64,000 bases of DNA from positions 1-64,000 of the forward strand of contig JAFUNA010000027.1 of the NCBI GenBank assembly GCA_017473165.1, written 5' to 3'. Of the stretch, positions 15,772 to 24,484 are shown in pieces. This DNA is from Clostridia bacterium. GTDB lineage: Bacteria; Bacillota; Clostridia; Oscillospirales; Acutalibacteraceae. The first letter of the stretch is position 1; the number at the start of each line of letters is the position of its first letter. The translations under genes and the position numbers were made by a program. The notes under the pieces were generated by a model, which saw only the letters and a list, made by a program, of their open reading frames with translations, ran no database searches and was not told the origin of the DNA.

Positions 15772-16566
15772 TTATTTTGCCTTGGCTTCGTCCCAAAGCT
15801 TGTCGAGCTCATCAATGCCGACGGATTTCATGTCGATATCCCTTTCCTTCGCAAGAGCTTCAACTGTTGTGAATCTTGAAAGAAATTTGTCGGAGGCAGC
15901 GGTTAAAGCTTCCTCGGCATCGGTCTTGATGAATCTTGAAACATTGACGGCGGAGAAAAGAATATCTCCCAGCTCCTCGGTCATGTTTTCCTTGTCTTTG
16001 TTTGCGATTGCCGCACGCAGCTCGCCGATTTCTTCTTCGAGCTTGTCGAGAGCACCCGAAACATCATTCCAGTCAAAGCCGACATCAGCAGCCTTTTTCT
16101 GGAGCTTTGTTGCTCTCATCAAAGCGGGCAATTCACGGGGCACGCTCTGCATTGACTCGGTTGTGCTTTTCTGACCCTTGGATTTCCTTTTGATTGCATC
16201 CCAGTTGGTCAGCACATCGTCGACGCCCGAAATCGTAACCTCACCGAAAACGTGGGGGTGGCGTTCAATAAGCTTTTTGCACACACCGTCGGAAACATCG
16301 TCAAAATCAAAAACTCCTGCTTCCTTTTCCATCTGTGCATGAAACACAACCTGCATGAGTGTGTCGCCGAGCTCCTCGCAGAGAAGCTCCTTATCGTTCT
16401 TATTGATTGCCTCGATTACCTCGTAGGTTTCTTCGATAAGATTTTTCTTGATGCTTTCGTGGGTCTGCTCCGCATCCCAGGGACATCCGCCGGGAGCACG
16501 GAGAATTCTCATTATTTCCACCAAGTCATTAACATCGTAGCGTTCTTTGAATTGAAATTCTGCCAT
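15772..16566 (-). CDS. mazG: Nucleoside triphosphate pyrophosphohydrolase MazG
   Basis: A 264-residue enzyme with two MazG domains. The first carries LRAPGGCPWDAEQTHESI and the EETYEVIEAI...EELGDTLMQVVFHA metal-binding helices; the second repeats EEEIGELRAAI...EELGDILFSAVN. It hydrolyses NTPs to NMP and pyrophosphate, cleaning oxidised or excess nucleotides. Bacillus YabN carries an extra N-terminal methylase domain that is absent here. The start has AGGAGA at 9 nt. It lies 34 bp downstream of the spoVB-like gene. Confidence 0.93.
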   Translation of the reverse strand: MAEFQFKERYDVNDLVEIMRILRAPGGCPWDAEQTHESIKKNLIEETYEVIEAINKNDKELLCEELGDTLMQVVFHAQMEKEAGVFDFDDVSDGVCKKLIERHPHVFGEVTISGVDDVLTNWDAIKRKSKGQKSTTESMQSVPRELPALMRATKLQKKAADVGFDWNDVSGALDKLEEEIGELRAAIANKDKENMTEELGDILFSAVNVSRFIKTDAEEALTAASDKFLSRFTTVEALAKERDIDMKSVGIDELDKLWDEAKAK

Positions 16567-16600
16567 TTGAAACGTCTCCTAATCAAACGCTTTTTCTATT

Positions 16601-18424
16601 TTAACCTAAAAGTCCATATTTTTCAAGGGTTTTTGCAATTTTTTCTCCTTTTGGCAAAACAATTACGTCTTCACGGGCGATTCCTTTGATAAGAAGAAGC
16701 GAAATTGCATAAACAACAACCGCCAAACCGATGGAAATTACGGCTGAAACCGTTCCCATGTTGAGAATGCTCTGCGAGGGGTCTGAAGGGAAGATTGTTG
16801 TTAAAAGTCCGTTGGCTGCATAGGCAGTAACACCGCAGAGAGCCGCACAGATTAAGGGCTTCAGCAAAACGGATGCCCAGTTAACCTTAACCTTTGAAAT
16901 ACGCAGAAGTGAGGTAAGATTGCAGACAACAATTACAACGTAGAAAAGAATTGTGCCGACCACCGCACCGTAAATGTTGATTTTGGGATTACCGACAAGA
17001 ACAAAGTTGCAGATAATCTTGACGATTGCACCCACAACAACTGACTTAACGGGGATATCCGTTCTGCCGATTGCCTGAAGCATATTGGTTGTGGGAGTTG
17101 AAATTGCCATAACGGGAGTTGCAAGTCCGTAGGCAACAAGAATGGGAGTTACAACCGCAACGGCGTCGGAGCTTGAGCCTCTTGCATAGATAATATTGAG
17201 AATGGGCTCTGCAAGAGCAGCCATGCCGATACCTGCGGGCAGAGCAATGAGCATTCCGATTCTGATAACGGTTTCAATGGTTGACTTTGTTGACTTCTTA
17301 TCCTTGACAGCCCAGGCTGCGGCAAGAGCGGGCAATGCACTTACGCCGAGCTGAATGGTGATTGTCGGAACAAGATTCTTGAAGTCAAGAGCCATGCCGT
17401 AGGCTCCCCAGAGATAGCTCTTTACTTCTTTTATATCGTTAAGATTAAGTCTTGAAAGTCTTACGGCTTCGTTGAAGGATTCGGAGTGCATCTGCAAAAC
17501 CGTATCAAAATCCGCATTGAGTGCCGATAAAATTCTTGACTGAATTGTCATTGTGTCAACAAGATTCGTTATGTTAAGAACAAGGGCACTTATAACCATG
17601 GGGATTGCAATTTTTATCATTTCCTTGGCAATAACATCCGAAGGAGCAGATTTTGGAGAATTCACAAGCTGAACTCTTGTGAAGCCGTCGCCCTTAATCT
17701 TGTGGCAAATCATAAGGAAAAGCGTGCTTGCAACCGAGCCGATTGTTACGCCGAAAACCGCACCTGCGGCAGCCCATGGAATAATAACGCTGTTAGCCTC
17801 GGTGTCGCTCGTTACGGAATTTCCGAAAACCGTTGCGGAAACATTGCCCGAAGCAAGCATTCCCGCCTCATACTGGTTCATGCCGATTGAAATAACGATT
17901 TTAGCAAGAGCAAGACCTATAAGCAGCTTGCCGAGAGCCTCGATAACCTGCGAAACCGCCGTGGGAGTCATGTTACGCAGACCCTCGTAATAGCCTCTGT
18001 ATGCCGACATAAAGCAGCAGAAGAATATTGACGGTGCAACGCATAAAACAGCAGGAAGGCTCTTGATGCCTGCAACAAAATGTGCATAAGGATATGCCGC
18101 AATAAGAAGCACAAGCGTGCCGATTACGCCAACGAGAATGAATATACGTTTTGACACATTGAAAACCATTCTGGCTTCTCTGTGTTTGTTGAGTGCAACG
18201 TTTTCGGCAACCATTCTTGAAACCGCAACGGGAAGCCCCGCCATGGAGATTGCAAAAATGGGTGTGTAAACCTCATAGGCAGAGTTGAAATAGCCTCTGC
18301 CCGTTGCACCGAGCATATCCGTAAGAGGAATTTTGAACAATGCGCCTATAAGCTTAACCAGCACAACGCCGAACATGAGCATCATTGCGCCGTTTAAGAC
18401 CGACTGTTTCTTTTGGGAAGCCAA
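16601..18424 (-). CDS. spoVB: Polysaccharide/lipid II flippase of the SpoVB/MurJ-like family
   Basis: A membrane protein of 607 residues with about 14 transmembrane segments, MATE/MOP-type. The opening (KKQSVLNGAMMLMFGVVLVKLIGALFKIPL) is typical of SpoVB/MurJ-like exporters that flip lipid-linked cell-wall precursors, in spores for cortex synthesis. A GTG at 18433 lies only 2 nt from the AAAGGAGA site, so a TTG at 18424, 9 nt from it, is the likelier start; this is a judgement. Its position next to mazG and the yab genes matches Bacillus spoVB (yabM). A vegetative MurJ role cannot be excluded. Confidence 0.88.
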   Translation of the reverse strand: MASQKKQSVLNGAMMLMFGVVLVKLIGALFKIPLTDMLGATGRGYFNSAYEVYTPIFAISMAGLPVAVSRMVAENVALNKHREARMVFNVSKRIFILVGVIGTLVLLIAAYPYAHFVAGIKSLPAVLCVAPSIFFCCFMSAYRGYYEGLRNMTPTAVSQVIEALGKLLIGLALAKIVISIGMNQYEAGMLASGNVSATVFGNSVTSDTEANSVIIPWAAAGAVFGVTIGSVASTLFLMICHKIKGDGFTRVQLVNSPKSAPSDVIAKEMIKIAIPMVISALVLNITNLVDTMTIQSRILSALNADFDTVLQMHSESFNEAVRLSRLNLNDIKEVKSYLWGAYGMALDFKNLVPTITIQLGVSALPALAAAWAVKDKKSTKSTIETVIRIGMLIALPAGIGMAALAEPILNIIYARGSSSDAVAVVTPILVAYGLATPVMAISTPTTNMLQAIGRTDIPVKSVVVGAIVKIICNFVLVGNPKINIYGAVVGTILFYVVIVVCNLTSLLRISKVKVNWASVLLKPLICAALCGVTAYAANGLLTTIFPSDPSQSILNMGTVSAVISIGLAVVVYAISLLLIKGIAREDVIVLPKGEKIAKTLEKYGLLG

Positions 18425-18464
18425 ATGGCTCACTCTCCTTTACACCGGGCACAGCCCCGTATTT

Positions 18465-19382
18465 TCAGCCCGTGAATTCACGCAGAAGCGAATTTTCGGG
18501 AAGAACCGAATAATTTATATTTCTGAAAAGACCCAGCTTGTTTTTCAGCAGATTTGCTTTTTCCGCAAATTCACCGTCTTTGACGTGCTCAAGCAGGGGT
18601 ATCGCCTTGCCCGAAAGCACGCAGGATTCGCAGGGATGGAAGGAATCGAGCTTTATATCAGCCCTGTTTTCAAACGGGAAAAGATATTTATCCTCTCCCC
18701 TCATGACTCTTTCCCATATATCAAAGGTTTCTTCAACCGATGTTGAGCGGAAACTGAAATCCCTCACCATACGGCGGATAAACCTTAAGTCACGCTTTGA
18801 GAAAAGCACACTGCCGTCATCCTCATAAACTCTTGATGAAACGCTGACATAGATTTTATAGAGATTTTCTTCGTTGAGCGTATCGGTTATCACGGGATTG
18901 AGTGCGTGCAGACCTTCAACGATTATAACATCGTTTTCGGAAAGTTCAACTGTTTTTGCATTATTTTTTCGCTCACCCGTCATGAAATCAAAAACAGGCA
19001 AATCCGCTCTGCCTTTGCGGATAAGCTCGCCAAAGCACATATGAAGCAGCTCAATATCAAGAGCCTCAACGCATTCATAGTCGGGCTCACCGTTTTCGTC
19101 AAGAGGATATCCCACGCTGTGGGGATGGTAGAAATCGTCAAGAGAAACGGTGTATGCCCTTGAGCCTTTTGCTTCGAGCTTTTGCGAAAGCAGCTTTGCG
19201 GTTGTTGTTTTGCCCGATGAGCTCGGACCCGCAAGCATCACGATTTTTTTGCTTCTGTCTGCAAAAATATCCCTTGCGGTTTCCTCAACCTTTTCATGGT
19301 ATGCCGCCGAGCACGCTTTCACGAATTCTGCGGGAGCAAGTGCAATGTTGTTGATTTTTTTATAAGTGTATTTTTCTTTCAT
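18465..19382 (-). CDS. Uridine kinase-like P-loop nucleoside kinase
   Basis: A 305-residue kinase of the uridine kinase/phosphoribulokinase family. The P-loop is GPSSSGKTTTAKLL near residue 54, followed by SLDDFYHP and the VIIVEGLHALNP strand. The N-terminal 45 residues and the C-terminal extension (SFHPCESCVLSGKAIPLLEHV) are found in the longer Firmicutes nucleoside-kinase group. Uridine/cytidine phosphorylation is the family reaction; the real substrate is unproven. Its ribosome binding site GGGTGATG overlaps the end of the palindromic element at 19396-19671. Confidence 0.85.
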   Translation of the reverse strand: MKEKYTYKKINNIALAPAEFVKACSAAYHEKVEETARDIFADRSKKIVMLAGPSSSGKTTTAKLLSQKLEAKGSRAYTVSLDDFYHPHSVGYPLDENGEPDYECVEALDIELLHMCFGELIRKGRADLPVFDFMTGERKNNAKTVELSENDVIIVEGLHALNPVITDTLNEENLYKIYVSVSSRVYEDDGSVLFSKRDLRFIRRMVRDFSFRSTSVEETFDIWERVMRGEDKYLFPFENRADIKLDSFHPCESCVLSGKAIPLLEHVKDGEFAEKANLLKNKLGLFRNINYSVLPENSLLREFTG

Positions 19383-19395
19383 TTGTCATCACCCC

Positions 19396-19671
19396 GGGGT
19401 AACGAGAATAATCCGAACCGTGTTTTTTGTCGGATAATTTTCGCTGTTTCTGTGTTAAAATACTCGCAAATCCGTCAAGGATTTGCTCCGTTTTTGCCTT
19501 GAACCATCTGAAAATTTTCTCGACAAAAAATCTTCGACCCGAAAGCGAAGAATTTTCAGATGATTTTTGGCGGTTGAGGGTGACGACAGGCTGACGCCTT
19601 TCTAATCCGAAACCCCGAAAAGCACTGAAAAGACTCGCTTTCGGGCAGGTTCGGGTTGTTCTCGTTACCCC
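19396..19671. repeat. Palindromic intergenic element, copy 1 (shared core with 29721-30025)
   Basis: The gap between hemZ and the kinase gene is filled by an element with 24-bp near-perfect terminal inverted repeats (GGGGTAACGAGAA... at 19396-19419 against 19648-19671, two mismatches). Inside lies a core hairpin GCAAATCC-GTCAA-GGATTTGC (19466-19486) followed by TTTTTGCCTTG, flanked by weaker inverted repeats, and a second hairpin CATCTGAAAATT/AATTTTCAGATG (19505-19562). No protein is encoded. It looks like a MITE-like or structured-RNA element. Confidence 0.65.
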
Positions 19672-19680
19672 ATAAATTTA

Positions 19681-21147
19681 TTATGACAAATAAAAGCTCT
19701 TTATTCCGTTTTTGCGTTCTGTTATTTTATCAAAGCCGGAAATATATTCATAAGGATATTTAAAATTAAAAATGCGTTCAACGTTTGTTGAATCGGGGTC
19801 GCAGAGCTTTGTTACCGCTCCCGCACCGACGGCAATTACCGTGTGGCACTCCTCCATCATGAAAACATTATAAAGGCAGTCCTTGCCGCTTTTGCACCAG
19901 CCGACGTTTTCGAGATTGCCGACGCACTTGCTCTGGCGGTACATATAATAGGGCTCGTATTTGCTGCCGTAAAGACGCTTTGAAGCATATTCAAGCATCT
20001 GCTTTGCCGTGTTGCCGCCAGAAACGCCCGCACCCGATGCATTAAGCTCCGACGAGCGTTTGAGAGCAAGGGTATGCACGGTTATATTTTCGGGAGAAAG
20101 CGAAATTGCAGTATCTACGCTCGCCTTGAAATCCTCAAGAGTTTCCTCGGGCAGCCCCGCAATCAAATCCATGTTGATGCTCTCAAAGCCGTATGCCTTT
20201 GCAAGCTGATATGCCTTGACCGCCTGCTCAACCTTATGGTTTCTGCCGATGAGGTCAAGGGTTTTCTGATTGAAGGTCTGGGGATTTATGCTTATTCTGC
20301 CAACGTTATGAAGGCGGAGTATTCTCAATTTTTCGGGGGTTACGGTGTCGGGTCTGCCGATTTCAACGGTATATTCCCTGACTGTTGAAAGGTCAAAGGA
20401 ATTCTCAACCGCATAGAGAAGTCGGTCAAGCTGCGGAGCTTCAAGCACACCCGGAGTGCCGCCGCCGAAATAAACGCTTTCGAGCTTCAGACCGAGCTCC
20501 GATGCGATTTCGCCCGTTATTCTGATTTCTTCCGCAAGCTTATCAAGATATTCGGGCAAAAGCTTTTTTGCGTTTGAATTTGCAATTGAATGCGAAACAA
20601 AGGAACAATAGCTGCAGCGGGTAGGGCAGAAAGGAATTGCAACATAGAGGCTGAAGGAATTTCTTTCCGAAAGTGCAATTATCTTTTCTTCCGCAGCCGC
20701 AACGGTCTGTGCAAGATTTGTTTTTTCTTCGCTGACAAGCAAATCCTCGGTGAAATAACGTCTTGCACCCTCCGCACCCATTTGGTCAATTAGACGGAGC
20801 ATGAGCTTTGAGGGTCTTACGCCCGTCAGCACGCCCCACGGCGGAGTGTAGCCCGTTATTTCGGACAAAAGGGCAAAAATCAGCTGTGCGGTTTTGAGCT
20901 CGCTTTTGTCACGAAGCTCGTTTTCGCCTGCCTTCACCTCTGCCTGTGCCGAGCGTGAAACGCCGTCAATATCCGCTTCAACTGAAATCAGATTTCCGCC
21001 GTCAATCGGAGCGCAGCGTGTCACAACCGTGCGTGAATCCTCGCCCGATTCGTCATAGACTATATTAATTTTTTCGTTGGGGAAATATACCCTGCAAAGA
21101 TTTTCACATTCATAATGGAAATCATGCCCGAAAATTCTTAATATCAC
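19681..21147 (-). CDS. hemZ: Coproporphyrinogen III dehydrogenase-like radical SAM enzyme HemZ
   Basis: A 488-residue radical SAM protein. The [4Fe-4S] motif is CPTRCSYCSF near residue 175, followed by VYFGGGTP. The roughly 170-residue N-terminal extension with TPPWGVLTGVRPSKLM is specific for the HemZ group of Firmicutes, distinct from the shorter HemW. Family annotation is oxygen-independent coproporphyrinogen oxidase, but many anaerobes with hemZ lack heme synthesis, so the true role is uncertain. The start is GTG, immediately after the TAA of the upstream MBL gene, implying coupling. Confidence 0.85.
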   Translation of the reverse strand: MILRIFGHDFHYECENLCRVYFPNEKINIVYDESGEDSRTVVTRCAPIDGGNLISVEADIDGVSRSAQAEVKAGENELRDKSELKTAQLIFALLSEITGYTPPWGVLTGVRPSKLMLRLIDQMGAEGARRYFTEDLLVSEEKTNLAQTVAAAEEKIIALSERNSFSLYVAIPFCPTRCSYCSFVSHSIANSNAKKLLPEYLDKLAEEIRITGEIASELGLKLESVYFGGGTPGVLEAPQLDRLLYAVENSFDLSTVREYTVEIGRPDTVTPEKLRILRLHNVGRISINPQTFNQKTLDLIGRNHKVEQAVKAYQLAKAYGFESINMDLIAGLPEETLEDFKASVDTAISLSPENITVHTLALKRSSELNASGAGVSGGNTAKQMLEYASKRLYGSKYEPYYMYRQSKCVGNLENVGWCKSGKDCLYNVFMMEECHTVIAVGAGAVTKLCDPDSTNVERIFNFKYPYEYISGFDKITERKNGIKSFYLS

Positions 21148-21783
21148 TTATTTTACCATCCTTCTGATATACCAATTGCGTTTTCTTTCGCTTTCAAGGG
21201 TTGTCATTCTGTTGTGACCGGGATAAACAACATAATCGCCCTCAAGAGCGATAAGTCTTTTAAGCGAAGCTATCATCATTTCGTCGCTGCCGTCGGGGAA
21301 ATCCGTTCTTCCCGCAGTCATGCAGAAAAGAGTATCGCCGCTCAAAATAACACGGTCATTTTCACAAATATAGCAGACACTTCCCATTGTGTGGCCGGGA
21401 GTGTGCATAACCTTTATTTCTTCATCGCCGAGAGTGAGAATATCGCCGTCTTTGACAAACATATCCGCCTCAACGGGAATCTGCGTTTCGGGGAAATTGT
21501 CCTCTGCAAGGCTCTTTTTGGGGTCAAGCAGATGTCCCGCATCCTTTTCGTGGATAACAACCTTTGCTCCGCTTGCTTCCCTTAAGCCGTGAACACCGAA
21601 AATGTGGTCAAAATGTCCGTGGGTGAGAAGTATATATTTGATTTTGGTATCTCCGATTGCTTTTTTGAGTGCGTCGCCGTACCACGCAGGGTCAACAACC
21701 GCACCCTCACCTGTTTTTTCGTCAACAAGCAGATAGCAATTGGAAAAAATTTCGTGTTCAAGCACAACGTGTTTAATCTTCAT
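21148..21783 (-). CDS. MBL-fold metallo-hydrolase (glyoxalase II-like)
   Basis: A 211-residue metallo-beta-lactamase-fold hydrolase. It has the HxHxDH zinc motif in LLTHGHFDHIFG, then HTPGHTMGSVCY, LSGDTLF and YPGHNRMT. This set fits the YqgX/GloB-like group acting on thioesters such as S-lactoylglutathione or other thiols. The start at 21783 follows AAAAGGAAATAAG; a longer frame to 21852 overlaps dtd and is unlikely. It is part of the rel-dtd-MBL-hemZ run seen in many Clostridia. Confidence 0.88.
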   Translation of the reverse strand: MKIKHVVLEHEIFSNCYLLVDEKTGEGAVVDPAWYGDALKKAIGDTKIKYILLTHGHFDHIFGVHGLREASGAKVVIHEKDAGHLLDPKKSLAEDNFPETQIPVEADMFVKDGDILTLGDEEIKVMHTPGHTMGSVCYICENDRVILSGDTLFCMTAGRTDFPDGSDEMMIASLKRLIALEGDYVVYPGHNRMTTLESERKRNWYIRRMVK

Positions 21784-21799
21784 TCTTATTTCCTTTTCT

Positions 21800-22258
21800 T
21801 TATTTCTTATTCCAGATATCCGTGTCCATAACGATTGTAACGGGACCGTCATTATGAATTTCGACCTTCATATCCGCCGCAAAAACGCCCTTTTCAACCT
21901 TGGAAACCCCGTTTTCAAGAAGCTTTGAGCAAAAGTATTCATAAAGCCTGTTCGCTTCGTCGGGTGCTGCGGAATCGGTAAACGAGGGTCGGTTGCCTTT
22001 TTTGATATCGGCACAAAGCGTAAACTGCGAAATAACAAGGATTTCGCCGTTTATGTCGGTTACGCTTTTGTTCATTTTTCCTGCCTCATCCTCAAAAACA
22101 CGAAGCTTTGCGATTTTTGCGGCAAGCAGCTCCGCCTGTGCCTCGGTATCGCCGTCCATAACGCCCAGAAGAACGTTATAGCCCTTGCCGACGCTGCCTT
22201 TTATTTCACCGTCAACCGTGACGGAGGATTTTGTTACACGCTGGATTACAGCTCTCAT
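21800..22258 (-). CDS. dtd: D-aminoacyl-tRNA deacylase
   Basis: A 152-residue proofreading enzyme that removes D-amino acids and glycine mischarged on tRNA. The start [17 protein letters not shown] and the active-site SQFTLCAD motif plus the later NDGPVTI (cross-subunit Gly-cisPro) are all present. The size is exactly that of the family. It lies 11 bp after rel, as in most Firmicutes. Confidence 0.96.
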   Translation of the reverse strand: MRAVIQRVTKSSVTVDGEIKGSVGKGYNVLLGVMDGDTEAQAELLAAKIAKLRVFEDEAGKMNKSVTDINGEILVISQFTLCADIKKGNRPSFTDSAAPDEANRLYEYFCSKLLENGVSKVEKGVFAADMKVEIHNDGPVTIVMDTDIWNKK

Positions 22259-22269
22259 ATTATCACCTT

Positions 22270-24480
22270 TTAGATACCGCTTCTTTCGATTGTGAGAACG
22301 CCCTCAACCTTTGAAAGCTTTGCAACAAGAGAATTGAGATGTTCAACGCCGTTAACCGAAACCGTTACCATGATTATTGCTCTGCCGTCCTTGGTGTTAC
22401 GGGTGCTCAAATCGTTAATCATGATTCTCATGCTTGCAAGCATACTCGAAATATCGGCAAGCATACCGATTCTGTTAAGGCAGAAAAGAGAAAGCGTACA
22501 TTTGAAGTCTTCTTTGATATCCGAGCCCCAGTAAGCCGTTACCCATCTTTCGGGCTCGCCCGCAAGAGAGATATCCTTCGGAACGTTGGTGCAGCTTCTT
22601 GTATGAATCGAAACACCGTAGCCTCTTGTTATGAAGCCGATGATGTCGTCACCGGGAAGAGGATTGCAGCAACGTGAAAATTTGATAAGACAGTTATCGA
22701 TTCCCTCAACAACAACGCCCTCACTGCTCTTTGTTCTCTTTTTGGGCTGAACGATTTTGATTGCAGCCTCGTCGGGCTTATTGAGCTTGGAATAGTCCTC
22801 TTTGAACCTGGGCATAAGACGGACAAGAGAAATTCCGCCGTAGCCGATTGCCGCATAGAAATCGTCAATATCCTTGCAATGCTGTCTTTCAGCGGCTTTT
22901 TCGATAAACTCAATATATTCAGCCTCGTTAAGGCGGATGAAATTGCGTTTGAATTCACGCTCAATCTGTGCCTTACCCTCGGCAATATTTTCTTCTCTGC
23001 GTTCCTTTTTGAACCATTGTCTGATTTTGCTGCGTGCCTGGCTGGTCTTGACAATATTGAGCCAGTCACGGCTGGGACCCTTGCCCTGCTGCGACGAGGT
23101 CATAACCTCAACAATTTCGCCTGTTTTGACCTTATAGTCAAGCGGAACGATTTTGCCGTCAACCTTCGCACCTATCATCTTGTTGCCGACGGCGGAGTGG
23201 ATTGCATAGGCAAAGTCGATTACCGTTGCACCCGAAGGCAGGCTGAAAACATCGCCCTTGGGAGTGAAAACAAACACTTCCTCTGGAACAAGGTCGCTTT
23301 TGATTGTTGAAACAATGTCTTCAACATCCTCGGTTTCGCTCTGGCTTTCAAGAAGCTGGCGAATCCACGAAAGACGCTCCTCAAACTTTGCCGTGCCGTT
23401 GATGCCGAGCTTATATTTCCAATGGGCTGCGATACCGAATTCGGCGGTATGGTGCATATCCCATGTTCTTATCTGAACCTCAAAGGGAATTCCCTCCTTG
23501 CCGAGCACGGTTGTGTGGAGCGACTGATACATATTGGGCTTGGGGGTTGAAATATAGTCTTTGAATCTGCCGGGAATGGGCTTGAACATATCGTGAATAA
23601 CGCCCAGACAGTTATAGCAGTCGATAACCGTGTCAACGATTATACGCACCGCATAGATATCATAAATCTGGTCAAAGTTCTTGTTCTGCATATACATTTT
23701 GCGGTATATGCCGTGAACGGATTTGATTCGTCCGCTAACCTGTGCACCCGAAACAACAGTTTCGATTCTTTCACGGATTCTTTCCTGAATATCGGAAAGA
23801 AATTCGTTTCTTTTTCGGCTCTGATTTTCAAGTGACTCCTCGATTTCGCTGTAGGCAACGGGGTCAAGATAGCTGATTGAGAGGTCTTCAAGCTCCTCTT
23901 TTATTGGGCGGATACCGAGCCTGTGAGCGATGGGAGCATAAATTTCAATTGTTTCAAGGGCAATTTCCCTTCTCCTTTGCTCGGGCTTGAACATGAGCGT
24001 TCTCATGTTGTGGAGCCTGTCGGCAAGCTTGATGATGATAACACGGATATCCCTTGACATTGCGATAAGCATTTTGCGGATGTTTTCCGCCTGCTGCTCC
24101 TCTTTTGTCTGGAGGGGAACTTTACCGATTTTTGTTACGCCCTCAACAAGCTCGGCTATGGTTGTACCGAATTCCTTCTCAACCTCTTCGTGGGTCATGC
24201 TTGTGTCTTCAACCGTATCATGAAGAATTGCCGCAACAATGGAAGCCTCGTCCATGCCCAGGCTTGCAAGAATCAACGCAACGCTGAGCGGATGCATAAT
24301 ATAAGGCTCGCCCGAAAGACGCTTTTGTCCCTCGTGTGCGCTGCAGGCAATTTTATATGCCTTTCTTATATCACAGATTTCATCCTGCGTGCACTCCTTG
24401 CCGATAAGCTCGAGCAGAGTTTCCATACACTCCTCGGGAGTTGTGAAATTTTTTGTGCTGATTTTGTGGTAATTCTTCAT
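22270..24480 (-). CDS. rel: Bifunctional (p)ppGpp synthetase/hydrolase Rel
   Basis: A 736-residue RelA/SpoT homologue. Domain order: HD hydrolase (residues about 50-200, with ILHDTVEDT giving the HD pair), synthetase (about 240-350, with [22 protein letters not shown]), TGS ([30 protein letters not shown]), helical/zinc-finger region with [12 protein letters not shown], and a C-terminal ACT domain. The intact HD motif means both making and breaking of (p)ppGpp. It lies 4 bp downstream of recJ with its ribosome binding site overlapping the recJ stop. The apt gene often found between recJ and rel is absent. Confidence 0.96.
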   Translation of the reverse strand: MKNYHKISTKNFTTPEECMETLLELIGKECTQDEICDIRKAYKIACSAHEGQKRLSGEPYIMHPLSVALILASLGMDEASIVAAILHDTVEDTSMTHEEVEKEFGTTIAELVEGVTKIGKVPLQTKEEQQAENIRKMLIAMSRDIRVIIIKLADRLHNMRTLMFKPEQRRREIALETIEIYAPIAHRLGIRPIKEELEDLSISYLDPVAYSEIEESLENQSRKRNEFLSDIQERIRERIETVVSGAQVSGRIKSVHGIYRKMYMQNKNFDQIYDIYAVRIIVDTVIDCYNCLGVIHDMFKPIPGRFKDYISTPKPNMYQSLHTTVLGKEGIPFEVQIRTWDMHHTAEFGIAAHWKYKLGINGTAKFEERLSWIRQLLESQSETEDVEDIVSTIKSDLVPEEVFVFTPKGDVFSLPSGATVIDFAYAIHSAVGNKMIGAKVDGKIVPLDYKVKTGEIVEVMTSSQQGKGPSRDWLNIVKTSQARSKIRQWFKKERREENIAEGKAQIEREFKRNFIRLNEAEYIEFIEKAAERQHCKDIDDFYAAIGYGGISLVRLMPRFKEDYSKLNKPDEAAIKIVQPKKRTKSSEGVVVEGIDNCLIKFSRCCNPLPGDDIIGFITRGYGVSIHTRSCTNVPKDISLAGEPERWVTAYWGSDIKEDFKCTLSLFCLNRIGMLADISSMLASMRIMINDLSTRNTKDGRAIIMVTVSVNGVEHLNSLVAKLSKVEGVLTIERSGI

Positions 24481-24484
24481 AAGT

